From Rhodanobacter sp. (lineage in GTDB: Bacteria; Pseudomonadota; Gammaproteobacteria; Xanthomonadales; Rhodanobacteraceae): a DNA stretch of 23,862 nucleotides. The notes beneath the pieces are model-generated. The model was not told where the DNA came from. It did not search any database and saw only the letters and a list, made by a program, of their open reading frames with translations. The position numbers and the translations under genes are program-made. The stretch covers positions 1-23,862 of the forward strand of contig JAPHUU010000339.1 of the NCBI GenBank assembly GCA_026193555.1, given 5' to 3'. How positions within the stretch are numbered: the first letter of the stretch is position 1; each line of letters begins with the position of its first letter. Of this stretch, positions 15,326-23,741 are shown in pieces.

Positions 15326-17605
15326 ATGTTCAGCAAGGATCTCGAAGTCACCATCGGCCATTGCTACAAGCAGGCCCGCGAACACCGGCATGAATTCATG
15401 ACGGTCGAGCACCTGCTGCTGGCATTGACCGACAATCAGTCAGCGCTTGGCGCCTTGCGCGCCTGCAGCGTGGATCTGCCGCGCCTCACCAGTGAACTGG
15501 AGCGCGTCATCGCCGAGACGGTGCCGGTGCTGCCGGCCGGCGACGAACGCGATACCCAGCCGACGCTGGGTTTCCAGCGGGTGTTGCAGCGTGCGGTCTA
15601 TCACGTGCAATCGTCCGGCCGCAAAGAGGTCACCGGTGCCAATGTGCTGGTGGCGATCTTCGGCGAGAAGGATTCGCACGCGGTGTATTTCATGCATCAG
15701 CAGGAAATAACCCGTCTCGACGTGGTCAATTACATTTCGCATGGTATCGCCAAGGTCGGCGATGAGCCCGCTGCGGGCGCCACTGCCCCCCATGAGCGCG
15801 AGGGCGAGGAGGGTGGCGAGGGCAAGGGCAACCCGCTGCAGGAGTTCGCCAGCAACCTCAACGAACTGGCGCTGGAAGGCAAGATCGATCCGCTGATCGG
15901 GCGCGCCGACGAGATCGAGCGCACGATCCAGGTGCTGTGCCGTCGGCGCAAGAACAATCCGCTTTACGTCGGTGATGCCGGTGTCGGCAAGACGGCGCTG
16001 GCCGAGGGTCTGGCCAAGCGCATCGTCGACAACGAGGTGCCCGAGGTGCTGGAGAGCGCCACGATCTGGTCGCTGGATCTGGGCGCGCTGGTCGCCGGCA
16101 CCAAGTACCGTGGCGACTTCGAAAAGCGCCTGAAGGGCGTGATCAGCCAGCTCAAGAAGCAGCCCGGCGCGATCCTGTTCATCGACGAGATTCACACCAT
16201 CATCGGTGCCGGTTCGGCCTCCGGCGGCACCATGGATGCGTCGAACCTGATCAAGCCGATGCTGGCGTCGGGCGAGTTGCGCTGCATCGGATCGACCACA
16301 TTCCAGGAATACCGTGGCGTGTTCGAGAAGGATCGCGCGCTGGCCCGCCGCTTCCAGAAGATCGACGTGGTCGAACCCACCGTGGCCGACAGCATCGAGA
16401 TCCTCAAGGGGCTGCGCTCGCGCTTCGAGGAACACCATCATGTGGCGTACACCAACGAGGCGCTGAAGGCGGCGGTGGATCTGTCGGTGAAGCACATACC
16501 CGACCGGCTGCTGCCGGACAAGGCGATCGACGTGATCGACGAGGCCGGCGCCCGCCAGCGGCTGCTGCCGGAGGATCAGCGCACCGGCAAGGTGGACGTG
16601 AGCGAAGTCGAATACATCATCGCCAAGATGGCGCGCATTCCGGCCAAGCAGGTGTCCGCTTCGGATCGCGATGTGCTGCGCAATCTGGAGCGCAACCTGA
16701 AGATGGTGGTGTTCGGTCAGGATCCGGCGATCGAGGCGCTGGCCGCGTCGATCAAGATGGCCCGCTCGGGCCTCGCCGACCCATCCAAGCCGATCGGTTG
16801 CTTCCTGCTGGCCGGTCCCACCGGCGTGGGCAAGACCGAGGTGACCAAGCAGCTGGCGATGCAGCTGGGCATCGAGATGATCCGCTTCGACATGTCCGAA
16901 TACATGGAAGGTCATTCGGTGTCGCGACTGGTCGGCGCGCCCCCGGGCTACGTCGGTTTCGACCAGGGCGGCCTGCTGACCGAGGCGGTCACCAAGCACC
17001 CGCATGCGGTGCTGCTGCTTGACGAGATCGAGAAGGCGCATCCGGATGTGTTCAACATCCTGCTGCAGGTGATGGATCGCGGCGTGCTGACCGACACCAA
17101 CGGTCGCGAGGCGAACTTCAAGAACGTGGTGGTGGTGATGACTACCAATGCGGGCGCAGCGATCGCGTCACGGCGCAGCATGGGCTTTGTCGAGCAGAAG
17201 CACGATTCGGACGCCATGGAAGTGATTCGTCGCATCTTCACACCGGAGTTCCGCAACCGGCTGGACGCGGTCATCCAGTTCGGTGCGCTCGATTTCGAGC
17301 ATATCCTGCGGGTGGTGGACAAGTTCCTGATCGAGCTGGAAAGCCAGCTGACCGAGAAACTGGTGAGCCTGGACGTGGATGCCGATGCCCGCCGCTGGTT
17401 GGCCGAGCATGGCTTTGACCCGCAGATGGGTGCGCGCCCGATGGCACGGGTGATTCAGGAGAACGTGAAGCGGGCACTGGCCGACGAGCTGCTGTTCGGC
17501 AAGCTGGCCGATGGCGGCAAGGTGCGCCTGAGCGTGCGCGACGACGAGCTGCGGGTTGACTGCGAGGCGGCCGAGAAGCTGCCGGCGGTGGTCGAGCCGA
17601 ACTGA
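15326..17605 (+). CDS. clpA: ATP-dependent Clp protease ATP-binding subunit ClpA
   Basis: A 759-residue AAA+ unfoldase that threads proteins into ClpP. The N domain (residues 1 to ~145, with two Clp-N repeats) binds ClpS. The acidic/Gly-rich linker ([14 protein letters not shown]) leads to AAA domain D1, with Walker A GDAGVGKT at 216-223 and Walker [11 protein letters not shown]2 has Walker A GPTGVGKT at 497-504 and Walker [15 protein letters not shown]. The ClpP-docking loop is MGF at 619-621, aligned to IGL in E. coli ClpA, and [10 protein letters not shown] follows. The length equals the E. coli protein closely (758). GGAG lies nine bases before the ATG. The gene ends at a strong bidirectional terminator facing infA. 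Confidence 0.97.
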   Translation: MFSKDLEVTIGHCYKQAREHRHEFMTVEHLLLALTDNQSALGALRACSVDLPRLTSELERVIAETVPVLPAGDERDTQPTLGFQRVLQRAVYHVQSSGRKEVTGANVLVAIFGEKDSHAVYFMHQQEITRLDVVNYISHGIAKVGDEPAAGATAPHEREGEEGGEGKGNPLQEFASNLNELALEGKIDPLIGRADEIERTIQVLCRRRKNNPLYVGDAGVGKTALAEGLAKRIVDNEVPEVLESATIWSLDLGALVAGTKYRGDFEKRLKGVISQLKKQPGAILFIDEIHTIIGAGSASGGTMDASNLIKPMLASGELRCIGSTTFQEYRGVFEKDRALARRFQKIDVVEPTVADSIEILKGLRSRFEEHHHVAYTNEALKAAVDLSVKHIPDRLLPDKAIDVIDEAGARQRLLPEDQRTGKVDVSEVEYIIAKMARIPAKQVSASDRDVLRNLERNLKMVVFGQDPAIEALAASIKMARSGLADPSKPIGCFLLAGPTGVGKTEVTKQLAMQLGIEMIRFDMSEYMEGHSVSRLVGAPPGYVGFDQGGLLTEAVTKHPHAVLLLDEIEKAHPDVFNILLQVMDRGVLTDTNGREANFKNVVVVMTTNAGAAIASRRSMGFVEQKHDSDAMEVIRRIFTPEFRNRLDAVIQFGALDFEHILRVVDKFLIELESQLTEKLVSLDVDADARRWLAEHGFDPQMGARPMARVIQENVKRALADELLFGKLADGGKVRLSVRDDELRVDCEAAEKLPAVVEPN

Positions 17606-17633
17606 TCATCGCCGACAAGGAACGACGGGCAAA

Positions 17634-17668
17634 GCAAAGGCGGCGCAATGCGCCGCCTTTTGTTTCCA
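17634..17668. terminator. Bidirectional terminator between clpA and infA
   Basis: A near-perfect palindrome at 17636-17660 (AAAGGCGGCG / CGCCGCCTTT with a five-base loop) is flanked by T-rich sequence on both strands: TTTTGTTT on plus and TTTGCTTTG on minus. It lies between convergent genes and can terminate both. Confidence 0.88.
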
Positions 17669-17698
17669 ACGCATGTCGCGTCGACGCCGTACCGGGAT

Positions 17699-17917
17699 TT
17701 ACTTCATGCGGTACGTGATACGACCCTTGCTCAGGTCGTACGGGGTCATTTCAATCTTGACCTTGTCGCCGGTGAGAATGCGGATGTAATGCTTGCGCAT
17801 GCGGCCGGAGATGTGGGCAATAACGATATGCCCATTCTCAAGTTGCACGCGAAACATGGTATTGGGCAGGGTCTCCAGGACCGTGCCTTCCATTTCGATG
17901 ACGTCGTCTTTGGCCAT
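17699..17917 (-). CDS. infA: Translation initiation factor IF-1
   Basis: A 72-residue OB-fold protein, exactly the usual IF-1 length. It binds the ribosomal A site with IF-2 and IF-3 during initiation. The sequence [20 protein letters not shown] and the segments [20 protein letters not shown] and [18 protein letters not shown] are near-universal IF-1 motifs. The gene faces clpA, an arrangement also seen in E. coli, but the upstream neighbour here is a PHA-region family gene instead of aat. A candidate promoter and a hairpin-bearing leader lie upstream. Confidence 0.98.
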   Translation of the reverse strand: MAKDDVIEMEGTVLETLPNTMFRVQLENGHIVIAHISGRMRKHYIRILTGDKVKIEMTPYDLSKGRITYRMK

Positions 17918-17963
17918 GTGTTCCGGGGTTCACGCGCAGCCGTCATGGCTGCGTAAGCCATTC

Positions 17964-17991
17964 AGTATGCCACGGATGGGCGCCTGATCAA
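17964..17991 (-). promoter_or_regulatory. Candidate sigma-70 promoter of infA
   Basis: On the minus strand TTGATC (17991-17986), a 16-base spacer and CATACT (17969-17964) match the sigma-70 consensus at four of six positions in each hexamer. The predicted start near 17957 gives a leader of about 40 bases containing an inverted repeat at 17935-17953. Confidence 0.45.
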
Positions 17992-18020
17992 ACAATCCTC
18001 ACGGGATTGGAGCTGGACGG

Positions 18021-18296
18021 TCAGGTGAAATGTTCGTCCAGCTTGCGCCGAATCTCCTGCTCGAGCATGCCCTTCAGTGGCGCCAGCATCATGCCCAGTT
18101 CGGCAACCACGTGGATGGCGTCGTTGCCGACGGTGATTGCGCCGCTCACGCCGGGGCGGGAAAATCGCAAACTATCGCCTTGCCATTGCCCCTCCATGCC
18201 GAATTTTTCGCGCATCCGCGCCGCCACCTGATCGACTACGGCACGGGCATCGGGGAGGGATAACTGGTGGGGGCGACGGATGTCGATCTTCGGCAT
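18021..18296 (-). CDS. Polyhydroxyalkanoic-acid-system (PHA_gran_rgn) family protein
   Basis: A 91-residue protein resembling the small family named from PHA granule gene regions. Visible features are the start MPKIDIRRPHQLSLPDARAV, a central helix DQVAARMREKFGMEGQWQGD, the strand pair LRFSRPGVSGAITV, and a C-terminal helix ending EQEIRRKLDEHF. Members occur in many Proteobacteria, including those without PHA genes nearby, and have no proven function. No PHA synthase or phasin gene is present in this window. The ATG at 18296 is preferred because the homologous-looking sequence starts there; the frame is open further upstream, but that stretch is not protein-like and would overlap the divergent FHA-like gene. 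Confidence 0.8.
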   Translation of the reverse strand: MPKIDIRRPHQLSLPDARAVVDQVAARMREKFGMEGQWQGDSLRFSRPGVSGAITVGNDAIHVVAELGMMLAPLKGMLEQEIRRKLDEHFT

Positions 18297-18394
18297 GATG
18301 GTTTCCGGGTGGGGCCGCTCATGATAGAGCCCGGGCGCGCAGGAGCCCAGTGGACTGCATGCTAGAGTTTCGCGATCCATCGACCGGTTGATCC

Positions 18395-19162
18395 ATGCGT
18401 ATCGAATTTCCCAATGCGGCCCGAGAGGATTTTCCATGGGCGAAGGCGCAGCTGCGCATCGGCAGCGCGCCTGACAATGACCTGGTGCTGGCGGCCACTC
18501 AGGCGGCGGCGCAGCATCTGCTGATCCAGCAGGATCGCCGAGGCTGGGTGCTGCAGGTGCTGCCCTCGGCTGACCGGATCTACGTCAACGCGCGTCCGGT
18601 GCGGGAGCGGGCGCTGTTGCGTGCCGGCGATGTGGTCAGTGTGGGTGACTGCCGGATGCTGCTCTGTGCCGATCAGGATCCCTTGCAGCGCCCTGTATTG
18701 AAAGTGCCCGAACAAGGGCGCTGCACGGTGGCATTGCGAGCTGTCGCCGGCCCGCTGTCGGGCAGGGTGATGCCGCTGCGGGAGAGCCTTGAGCTCGGGC
18801 CACAGGGGCGCTTTCCGCTGGAACTTGGGCAGGGCGACATCGCCGCCATGCGGATCCGCTGGGATGACGGGAAATTGCTTCTGGACCTCCCGCAGGCATC
18901 CGTGCGCCATCCGTTGCGGGTAAACGGCATCATCGTGAAAAGCGTGGCGTTGCAGCCAGGCGACCAGATCGGCTTGGCGATGCACCGCTTCGTGCTGGAT
19001 GCGCCGGGGATGGAGCCGGAGCCGGAAATCCTCGTCCCCGAGGCGCTGCCCGAACACTTGCCGGAGGAGGCCGCTGGCCCGCCCGGCGAGGTGTGGTGGT
19101 TGATTGCCACGGCAGCCGTGCTGGCACTGGGCATTGCCCTGGTCTTGCTGATCCGCTTCTGA
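18395..19162 (+). CDS. FHA-like domain protein with C-terminal membrane anchor
   Basis: A 255-residue protein. Residues 1 to ~95 look like a forkhead-associated domain: RIGSAPDNDLVL (the GRxxxxD-like start), AAQHLLI in place of SxxH, and VNARPVRERALLRAGDVVSVGD. A second, more divergent repeat is suggested by residues ~110-205, ending LRVNGIIVKSVALQPGDQIGLAM. A Pro/Glu-rich linker leads to one strong transmembrane helix (VWWLIATAAVLALGIALVLL) and a two-residue tail, so it should be anchored with the domains in the cytoplasm. FHA domains bind phosphothreonine peptides, but the canonical Ser of SxxH is missing here, so binding is uncertain. No kinase or secretion gene lies nearby. The gene is divergent from the PHA-family gene and its ribosome binding site is weak. 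Confidence 0.8.
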   Translation: MRIEFPNAAREDFPWAKAQLRIGSAPDNDLVLAATQAAAQHLLIQQDRRGWVLQVLPSADRIYVNARPVRERALLRAGDVVSVGDCRMLLCADQDPLQRPVLKVPEQGRCTVALRAVAGPLSGRVMPLRESLELGPQGRFPLELGQGDIAAMRIRWDDGKLLLDLPQASVRHPLRVNGIIVKSVALQPGDQIGLAMHRFVLDAPGMEPEPEILVPEALPEHLPEEAAGPPGEVWWLIATAAVLALGIALVLLIRF

Positions 19163-19188
19163 GTTCCCGGTCGGGCGCGTGTGGGTAG

Positions 19189-19219
19189 TTGACCGCGCCG
19201 TGCTGCGCCGCGCCATAAT
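19189..19219 (+). promoter_or_regulatory. Candidate promoter of serC
   Basis: TTGACC (19189-19194) and CATAAT (19214-19219) each match the sigma-70 consensus at five of six positions, but the 19-base spacer is longer than ideal. It is placed 33 bases before the serC GTG, in the 89-base gap after the FHA-like gene. Confidence 0.4.
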
Positions 19220-19251
19220 GCGTCGAATACCTCGACGGGACGCAACCGCAC

Positions 19252-20337
19252 GTGAGCAGAGTATGGAATTTCAGCGCCGGTCCGGCGGCGTTGCCGCAGG
19301 TGGTACTCGAACGCGCCCAACAAGAGATGCTGGACTGGAACGGCAGCGGTGCCTCGGTGATGGAGCAATCCCACCGCGGCAAGCGGTTCATCGCGATGGC
19401 CGCCCAGGCCGAGGCCGATCTGCGCGAACTGCTGCAGGTACCTGACGATTACGCCGTGCTGTTCCTGCAGGGCGGCGCCACCCAGTTGTTCGCGCAGATT
19501 CCGATGAATCTGGCCGGTGTGGGTGACTCCGCGGATTACGTGGTCAGCGGCCACTGGGGTGAAAAGGCGGTCAGCGAAGCGGCGCCCTATGTCCATGTCA
19601 ACGTCGCCGCCAGCGGCAAGCCGGACAACTACCTGCGGCTGCCTGCACGCGACAGTTGGCAGCTCGATCCGCGGGCCGCCTATGTGCACTACACACCGAA
19701 CGAGACGATCCACGGCGTGGAGTTTCACGACATCCCCGAGGTCGGGGCAGTGCCGCTGGTAGCCGACATGTCGTCGAACATCCTGTCCGAACCGCTGGAT
19801 GTGACGCGCTTCGGCCTGATCTATGCCGGTGCGCAGAAAAACATCGGTCCTTCCGGTCTGGTCGTGATGATCATCCGTCGTGACCTGCTGCAGCGGGCCG
19901 GCCGTCCGATGGCGCGGATCTTCCGTTTCGCCGAGCAGGCGGCCAACGATTCGATGCTCAATACGCCCAATACCTGGGGCTGGTACCTGGCCGGGCTGAC
20001 CTTCCAGTGGCTCAAGGCACAGGGAGGCCTGGCCGCGATGGGCGAGCACAACCGCGCCAAGGCCGAGCTGTTGTACCGGAGCGTCGATGGCTCAGGCGGC
20101 TACTACCGCAATCCGGTCGACCCGTCCGCGCGCTCGCGCATGAATGTTCCCTTCACCCTGCATGACAGCGCACTCGATGCGGTCTTCCTGCAGGAGTCCG
20201 AGACGGCCGGTCTGCTGGCACTGAAGGGGCACAAGGCGGTAGGCGGCATGCGCGCGTCGCTGTACAACGCGGTCCCGCTGGAAGCGGTCGCGGCGCTCAC
20301 CGATTTCATGCGGGACTTCTCCCAGCGGCACGGCTGA
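19252..20337 (+). CDS. serC: Phosphoserine aminotransferase
   Basis: A 361-residue PLP enzyme, equal to the usual SerC length. It converts 3-phosphohydroxypyruvate and glutamate to phosphoserine and 2-oxoglutarate, the second step of serine synthesis, and also acts in pyridoxine synthesis. It starts SRVWNFSAGPAALPQVVLE, the family hallmark. LQGGATQLFAQIPMN and the PLP lysine Lys196 in GAQKNIGPSGL are clear. NTPNTWGWYLAGL and GGMRASLYNAV are also typical. The start is GTG at 19252, chosen because SRVWNF aligns with the conserved N terminus; there is no strong ribosome binding site. It heads a serC-pheA-aroA cluster like those of pseudomonads. Confidence 0.97.
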   Translation: MSRVWNFSAGPAALPQVVLERAQQEMLDWNGSGASVMEQSHRGKRFIAMAAQAEADLRELLQVPDDYAVLFLQGGATQLFAQIPMNLAGVGDSADYVVSGHWGEKAVSEAAPYVHVNVAASGKPDNYLRLPARDSWQLDPRAAYVHYTPNETIHGVEFHDIPEVGAVPLVADMSSNILSEPLDVTRFGLIYAGAQKNIGPSGLVVMIIRRDLLQRAGRPMARIFRFAEQAANDSMLNTPNTWGWYLAGLTFQWLKAQGGLAAMGEHNRAKAELLYRSVDGSGGYYRNPVDPSARSRMNVPFTLHDSALDAVFLQESETAGLLALKGHKAVGGMRASLYNAVPLEAVAALTDFMRDFSQRHG

Positions 20338-20410
20338 TTGGCCCGCCGCGGCATTTTCAGGCACGATGCCGATTACGATTTGGACTTCTTTACTTCCAGG
20401 CTGCCGACGC

Positions 20411-21499
20411 ATGACTGATCCAAAAACACCGCTGAGCGACATGCGCGAACGCATCGACAGCATCGATCGGCAGATCCAGCAGCTGATATCCGAGCGTGCC
20501 AATCGCGCGCAGGAAGTGGCGAAGGTGAAGGGCGCCGGTCTGTCCGCCATCGACTACTACCGTCCCGAGCGCGAGGCCCACGTATTGCGCATGGTGGTGG
20601 ATCGCAACGACGGTCCATTGTCCGATACCGAGATGGTGCGGCTGTTCCGCGAGATCATGTCTTCGTGTCTGGCCCAGGAAGACCCGCTGAAGATCGGCTT
20701 TCTCGGCCCCGAGGGCACGTTCAGCGAGCAGGCGGTGCGCAAGCATTTCGGGCATGCCGCCTACAGCCTGCCGCTGGGCAGCATCGAGGAGGTGTTCCAG
20801 GAAGTGGCCGCCGGACACGCCGACTTCGGCGTGGTGCCGGTGGAGAACTCCGGGCAGGGCATGATCCAGATGACGCTGGACATGTTTCTCACCTCCGAGG
20901 CCACCATCTGCGGCGAAGTGGAATTGCGTGTCCACCAGTGCCTGCATTCGCAGACCGGCCGGCTCGACGCGGTGCGCCGCGTCTACGCGCACGCCCAATC
21001 ACTGCAGCAGTGCAAGACCTGGCTGCGGATAAACCTGCCCGGGGTCGAGTGCATCGCGGTCGGCAGCAATGCGGAGGCGGCCCGGTTGGCAAGGCATGCC
21101 GATGATGCGGCAGCGATCGCCGGCGAGACGGCCGGCAAGGTCTACGGGCTGAAAACCGTCGCCGAGGGAATCGAGGATCGTGCCGACAACACCACGCGCT
21201 TCCTGGTGATTGGTCGTTCACTGTTCCCGCCGTCCGGCAACGACCGCACGTCGTTCCTGATCACCGTCAACGACAAGCCGGGCGCGCTGTACGACGTGCT
21301 GAGCCCGTTCGCCAAGCACGGCGTCAGCCTGAACCGGATCGAGTCGCGGCCGGCGCATACCGGCAAGTGGCAGTACGCGTTCTTCATCGACGTTTCCGGA
21401 CACATCCACGATGACACGCTGCAGGCGGCGGTGCAGGAAATCGGTCAGACCGTGGCCAGCGTGCGCGTACTCGGGTCCTACCCGGTGGCATTGCCCTGA
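20411..21499 (+). CDS. pheA: Bifunctional chorismate mutase / prephenate dehydratase (P-protein)
   Basis: A 362-residue fused enzyme that turns chorismate into prephenate and then phenylpyruvate for phenylalanine synthesis. The N-terminal chorismate mutase (about residues 8-90) shows MRERIDSIDRQIQQLISERA and the basic RxxRE-type residues near YYRPERE. The prephenate dehydratase domain begins KIGFLGPEGTFSEQAV and includes the catalytic TRF motif in NTTRFLVIG near residue 260. The ACT domain from about 280 (FLITVNDKPGALYDVL, then LNRIESRP) binds phenylalanine for feedback inhibition; both its GAL and ESRP motifs are intact. The ATG at 20411 is taken as start. It lies between serC and aroA. Confidence 0.96.
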   Translation: MTDPKTPLSDMRERIDSIDRQIQQLISERANRAQEVAKVKGAGLSAIDYYRPEREAHVLRMVVDRNDGPLSDTEMVRLFREIMSSCLAQEDPLKIGFLGPEGTFSEQAVRKHFGHAAYSLPLGSIEEVFQEVAAGHADFGVVPVENSGQGMIQMTLDMFLTSEATICGEVELRVHQCLHSQTGRLDAVRRVYAHAQSLQQCKTWLRINLPGVECIAVGSNAEAARLARHADDAAAIAGETAGKVYGLKTVAEGIEDRADNTTRFLVIGRSLFPPSGNDRTSFLITVNDKPGALYDVLSPFAKHGVSLNRIESRPAHTGKWQYAFFIDVSGHIHDDTLQAAVQEIGQTVASVRVLGSYPVALP

Positions 21500-21504
21500 A
21501 CCGA

Positions 21505-21530
21505 CGCATCCGCCCGATGGCGTGGATGCG
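21505..21530 (+). other. Hairpin directly before the aroA ribosome binding site
   Basis: CGCATCC (21505-21511) pairs with GGATGCG (21524-21530), with an inner GCC/GGC pairing. It sits between the pheA stop and AAGGAG (21532-21537). There is no T tail, so it is not a terminator. It could affect translation initiation of aroA or stabilise the transcript. Confidence 0.55.
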
Positions 21531-21545
21531 CAAGGAGAAACTGGA

Positions 21546-22850
21546 TTGAATCGTCTTGACTGGAGCAGTCGACCGGGTCGGCCATTGCGCGGCAGCGTGC
21601 AGGTGCCGGGCGACAAGTCGGTATCGCATCGGGCCTTGATGCTCGCCGCGATCGCCGAGGGTGACTCGCACATCCGCGGCTTCCTCGAAGGCGAGGACAC
21701 CCGCGCCACGGCCGCCGTGCTGGCGCAGCTGGGTGTGCGAATCGAGACACCGGCCGCCGGCGAGCGACGGGTGCACGGAGTGGGCCTGCATGGCCTGCAG
21801 GGCACCGCACAGCCGCTGGACTGCGGCAACGCGGGTACCGGTATGCGCCTGTTGACGGGTTTGCTGGCCGGGCAGGCGTTTGACAGCACACTGGTCGGCG
21901 ACGCGTCGTTGTCGAAGCGGCCAATGCGCCGGGTGACCGATCCGCTGTCGCAGATGGGTGCGCGGATCGACACCCAGGATGGCTTGCCACCGCTGCGGGT
22001 GCATGGCGGACAGGCTCTGCGCGGCATCCGTTACGAACTGCCGGTGGCCAGCGCCCAGGTGAAGTCGGCATTGCTGCTGGCGGGCCTGTATGCCGACGGC
22101 GAGACCGAGGTGATCGAGCCGCATCCGACCCGTGACTACACCGAGCGCATGCTGGCCGCGTTTGGCTGGCCGATCCGCTTCGAGGCAGGTCGCGCCCGAC
22201 TCGACGGTGGCCACGTGCTGCATGCCACCAATGTCGATGTGCCGGCGGACTTTTCCTCGGCGGCCTTCTTCCTGGTGGCTGCCAGCATCGTGCCAGACTC
22301 CGAATTGCGCCTGCCATCGGTCGGTCTCAATCCGCGCCGCACCGGCCTGCTGCATGCGTTGCGCCTGATGGGCGCGGACATCACGGTCGAGCGCGAGCGC
22401 GAGAGCGGTGGCGAGCCGGTGGCTGACCTGATCGTGCGCCACGCACCATTGCACGGCATCGAACTACCCTCGGCACTGGTGCCCGACATGATCGACGAAC
22501 TCCCGGTCCTGTTCATCGCCGCGGCAGCGGCCCAGGGGCGTACGGTCATCCGCGGCGCCGCCGAATTGCGGGTGAAGGAGTCCGACCGCATCGCCAGCAT
22601 GGCCGCCGGCCTGCACGCGCTCGGCGCGGCGATCGAGGAGACCCCGGACGGAGCGCTGATCGATGGTGGCCGCTTCCAGGCCGGCAGTGTGCAGACCCAC
22701 CTGGATCACCGCATCGCGATGAGCTTCGCGGTGGCCGGGCTGGTGGCGCAGGGGCCGGTGCACATCAACGACTGCAGCCACGTCGCCACGTCCTTCCCCG
22801 GCTTCATGGAGCTGGCCAACGGCTGCGGCTTCGCATTGCTGGCGGTGTGA
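21546..22850 (+). CDS. aroA: 3-phosphoshikimate 1-carboxyvinyltransferase (EPSP synthase)
   Basis: A 434-residue enzyme of the shikimate pathway that joins phosphoenolpyruvate to shikimate-3-phosphate. The N-terminal motif VPGDKSVSHRALMLAA carries Lys24. GNAGTGMRLL at residues 94-103 is the PEP-site loop. SLSKRPMRR, the catalytic Asp in VPDMIDELPVL and the Glu in ELRVKESDRI are all present. The start is TTG at 21546, supported by AAGGAG eight bases upstream and by alignment of the N terminus; the open frame extends far into pheA, but only this start has a good ribosome binding site. Position 102, Pro101 in E. coli AroA, is Leu. The gene follows pheA by 46 bases with a hairpin between. Confidence 0.96.
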   Translation: MNRLDWSSRPGRPLRGSVQVPGDKSVSHRALMLAAIAEGDSHIRGFLEGEDTRATAAVLAQLGVRIETPAAGERRVHGVGLHGLQGTAQPLDCGNAGTGMRLLTGLLAGQAFDSTLVGDASLSKRPMRRVTDPLSQMGARIDTQDGLPPLRVHGGQALRGIRYELPVASAQVKSALLLAGLYADGETEVIEPHPTRDYTERMLAAFGWPIRFEAGRARLDGGHVLHATNVDVPADFSSAAFFLVAASIVPDSELRLPSVGLNPRRTGLLHALRLMGADITVERERESGGEPVADLIVRHAPLHGIELPSALVPDMIDELPVLFIAAAAAQGRTVIRGAAELRVKESDRIASMAAGLHALGAAIEETPDGALIDGGRFQAGSVQTHLDHRIAMSFAVAGLVAQGPVHINDCSHVATSFPGFMELANGCGFALLAV

Positions 22851-22903
22851 CCGGACAGCTGCTCGCCTGCGCCCCCGGTAGCGGCTAGGCTTGCCGCTCA
22901 GCC

Positions 22904-23692
22904 ATGAGACTGCCCATGCCCGACTCTGCACCGCCATTCGTCGTTGCGATCCCCGCCCGCTACGGTTCCACCCGACTGCCGGCCAAGCCATTGCGCGAGA
23001 TCGGCGGCGTGCCGATGGTGGTGCGGGTGGCACAGCGCGCGCTGCTTGCCGGCGCCAGCCAGGTGGTGGTGGCGGTGGACGACCCGCGCATCGCCGATGC
23101 TCTGGCCGGGCAGGGCGTGGACGTCTGCATGACCCGCAACGACCATGCCTCGGGCAGCGACCGGCTGGCCGAATGTGCCGTCCATTACGGCTGGGCCGAC
23201 GATACGATCGTGGTGAACCTGCAGGGCGACGAGCCCTTTGCGCCGGCGGCAGGCATCCGCGCCGTGGTGCAGGCACTGGCCGAGGATGACGTGCCGATGG
23301 CGACCCTGGCCACGCCGATCCTCGACGCCAGCGAACTGTTCGATCCGCATGTGGTGAAACTGGTGCGTGCGGCGAACGGGCGGGCGCTGTATTTCAGCCG
23401 TGCACCGTTGCCGTGGGCGCGCGATGCATTCGCCGCCGATCCTCTGGCCTTGCCATCCGGCACGTTGTTCCTGCGACATATCGGCATCTACGCCTATCGC
23501 GCCGGCTTCCTGGCACGTTACACCGCGCTCAACCGCACGCCGCTGGAGCAGGCCGAGTCACTCGAACAATTGCGGGTGCTTGAGCACGGTCACGCGATTG
23601 CGGTGCGGCTCACCCCCGAGCCGTTCCCGCCCGGCGTGGACACCGCCGAGGATCTGGAGCGTGCCGAGCGCTGGCTGCACGCGCACGGCTGA
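22904..23692 (+). CDS. kdsB: 3-deoxy-manno-octulosonate cytidylyltransferase (CMP-Kdo synthetase)
   Basis: A 262-residue cytoplasmic nucleotidyltransferase that activates Kdo with CTP to CMP-Kdo for lipid A-core assembly. The N-terminal CTP-binding motif is [58 protein letters not shown] and [13 protein letters not shown] are all family signatures, the last holding an Mg2+-binding Asp. The length is near E. coli KdsB (248). Starts at 22904 and 22916 are both possible; neither has a strong ribosome binding site. It follows aroA by 53 bases and precedes a tyrosine phosphatase gene. Confidence 0.96.
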   Translation: MRLPMPDSAPPFVVAIPARYGSTRLPAKPLREIGGVPMVVRVAQRALLAGASQVVVAVDDPRIADALAGQGVDVCMTRNDHASGSDRLAECAVHYGWADDTIVVNLQGDEPFAPAAGIRAVVQALAEDDVPMATLATPILDASELFDPHVVKLVRAANGRALYFSRAPLPWARDAFAADPLALPSGTLFLRHIGIYAYRAGFLARYTALNRTPLEQAESLEQLRVLEHGHAIAVRLTPEPFPPGVDTAEDLERAERWLHAHG

Positions 23693-23741
23693 TCGGTCAG
23701 CCATCGCCTTCCATTACGTCAACCATTGCAGGCCGACCTGT

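Noticed and set aside
15440..17041. 533-codon open frame antisense to clpA
   Set aside because: It is a shadow of the GC-rich clpA coding frame, with no motif or family resemblance.
18297..18437. 47-residue N-terminal extension of the PHA-family protein
   Set aside because: The added sequence is not protein-like and overlaps the divergent FHA-like gene; the Met at 18296 starts the family-like sequence.
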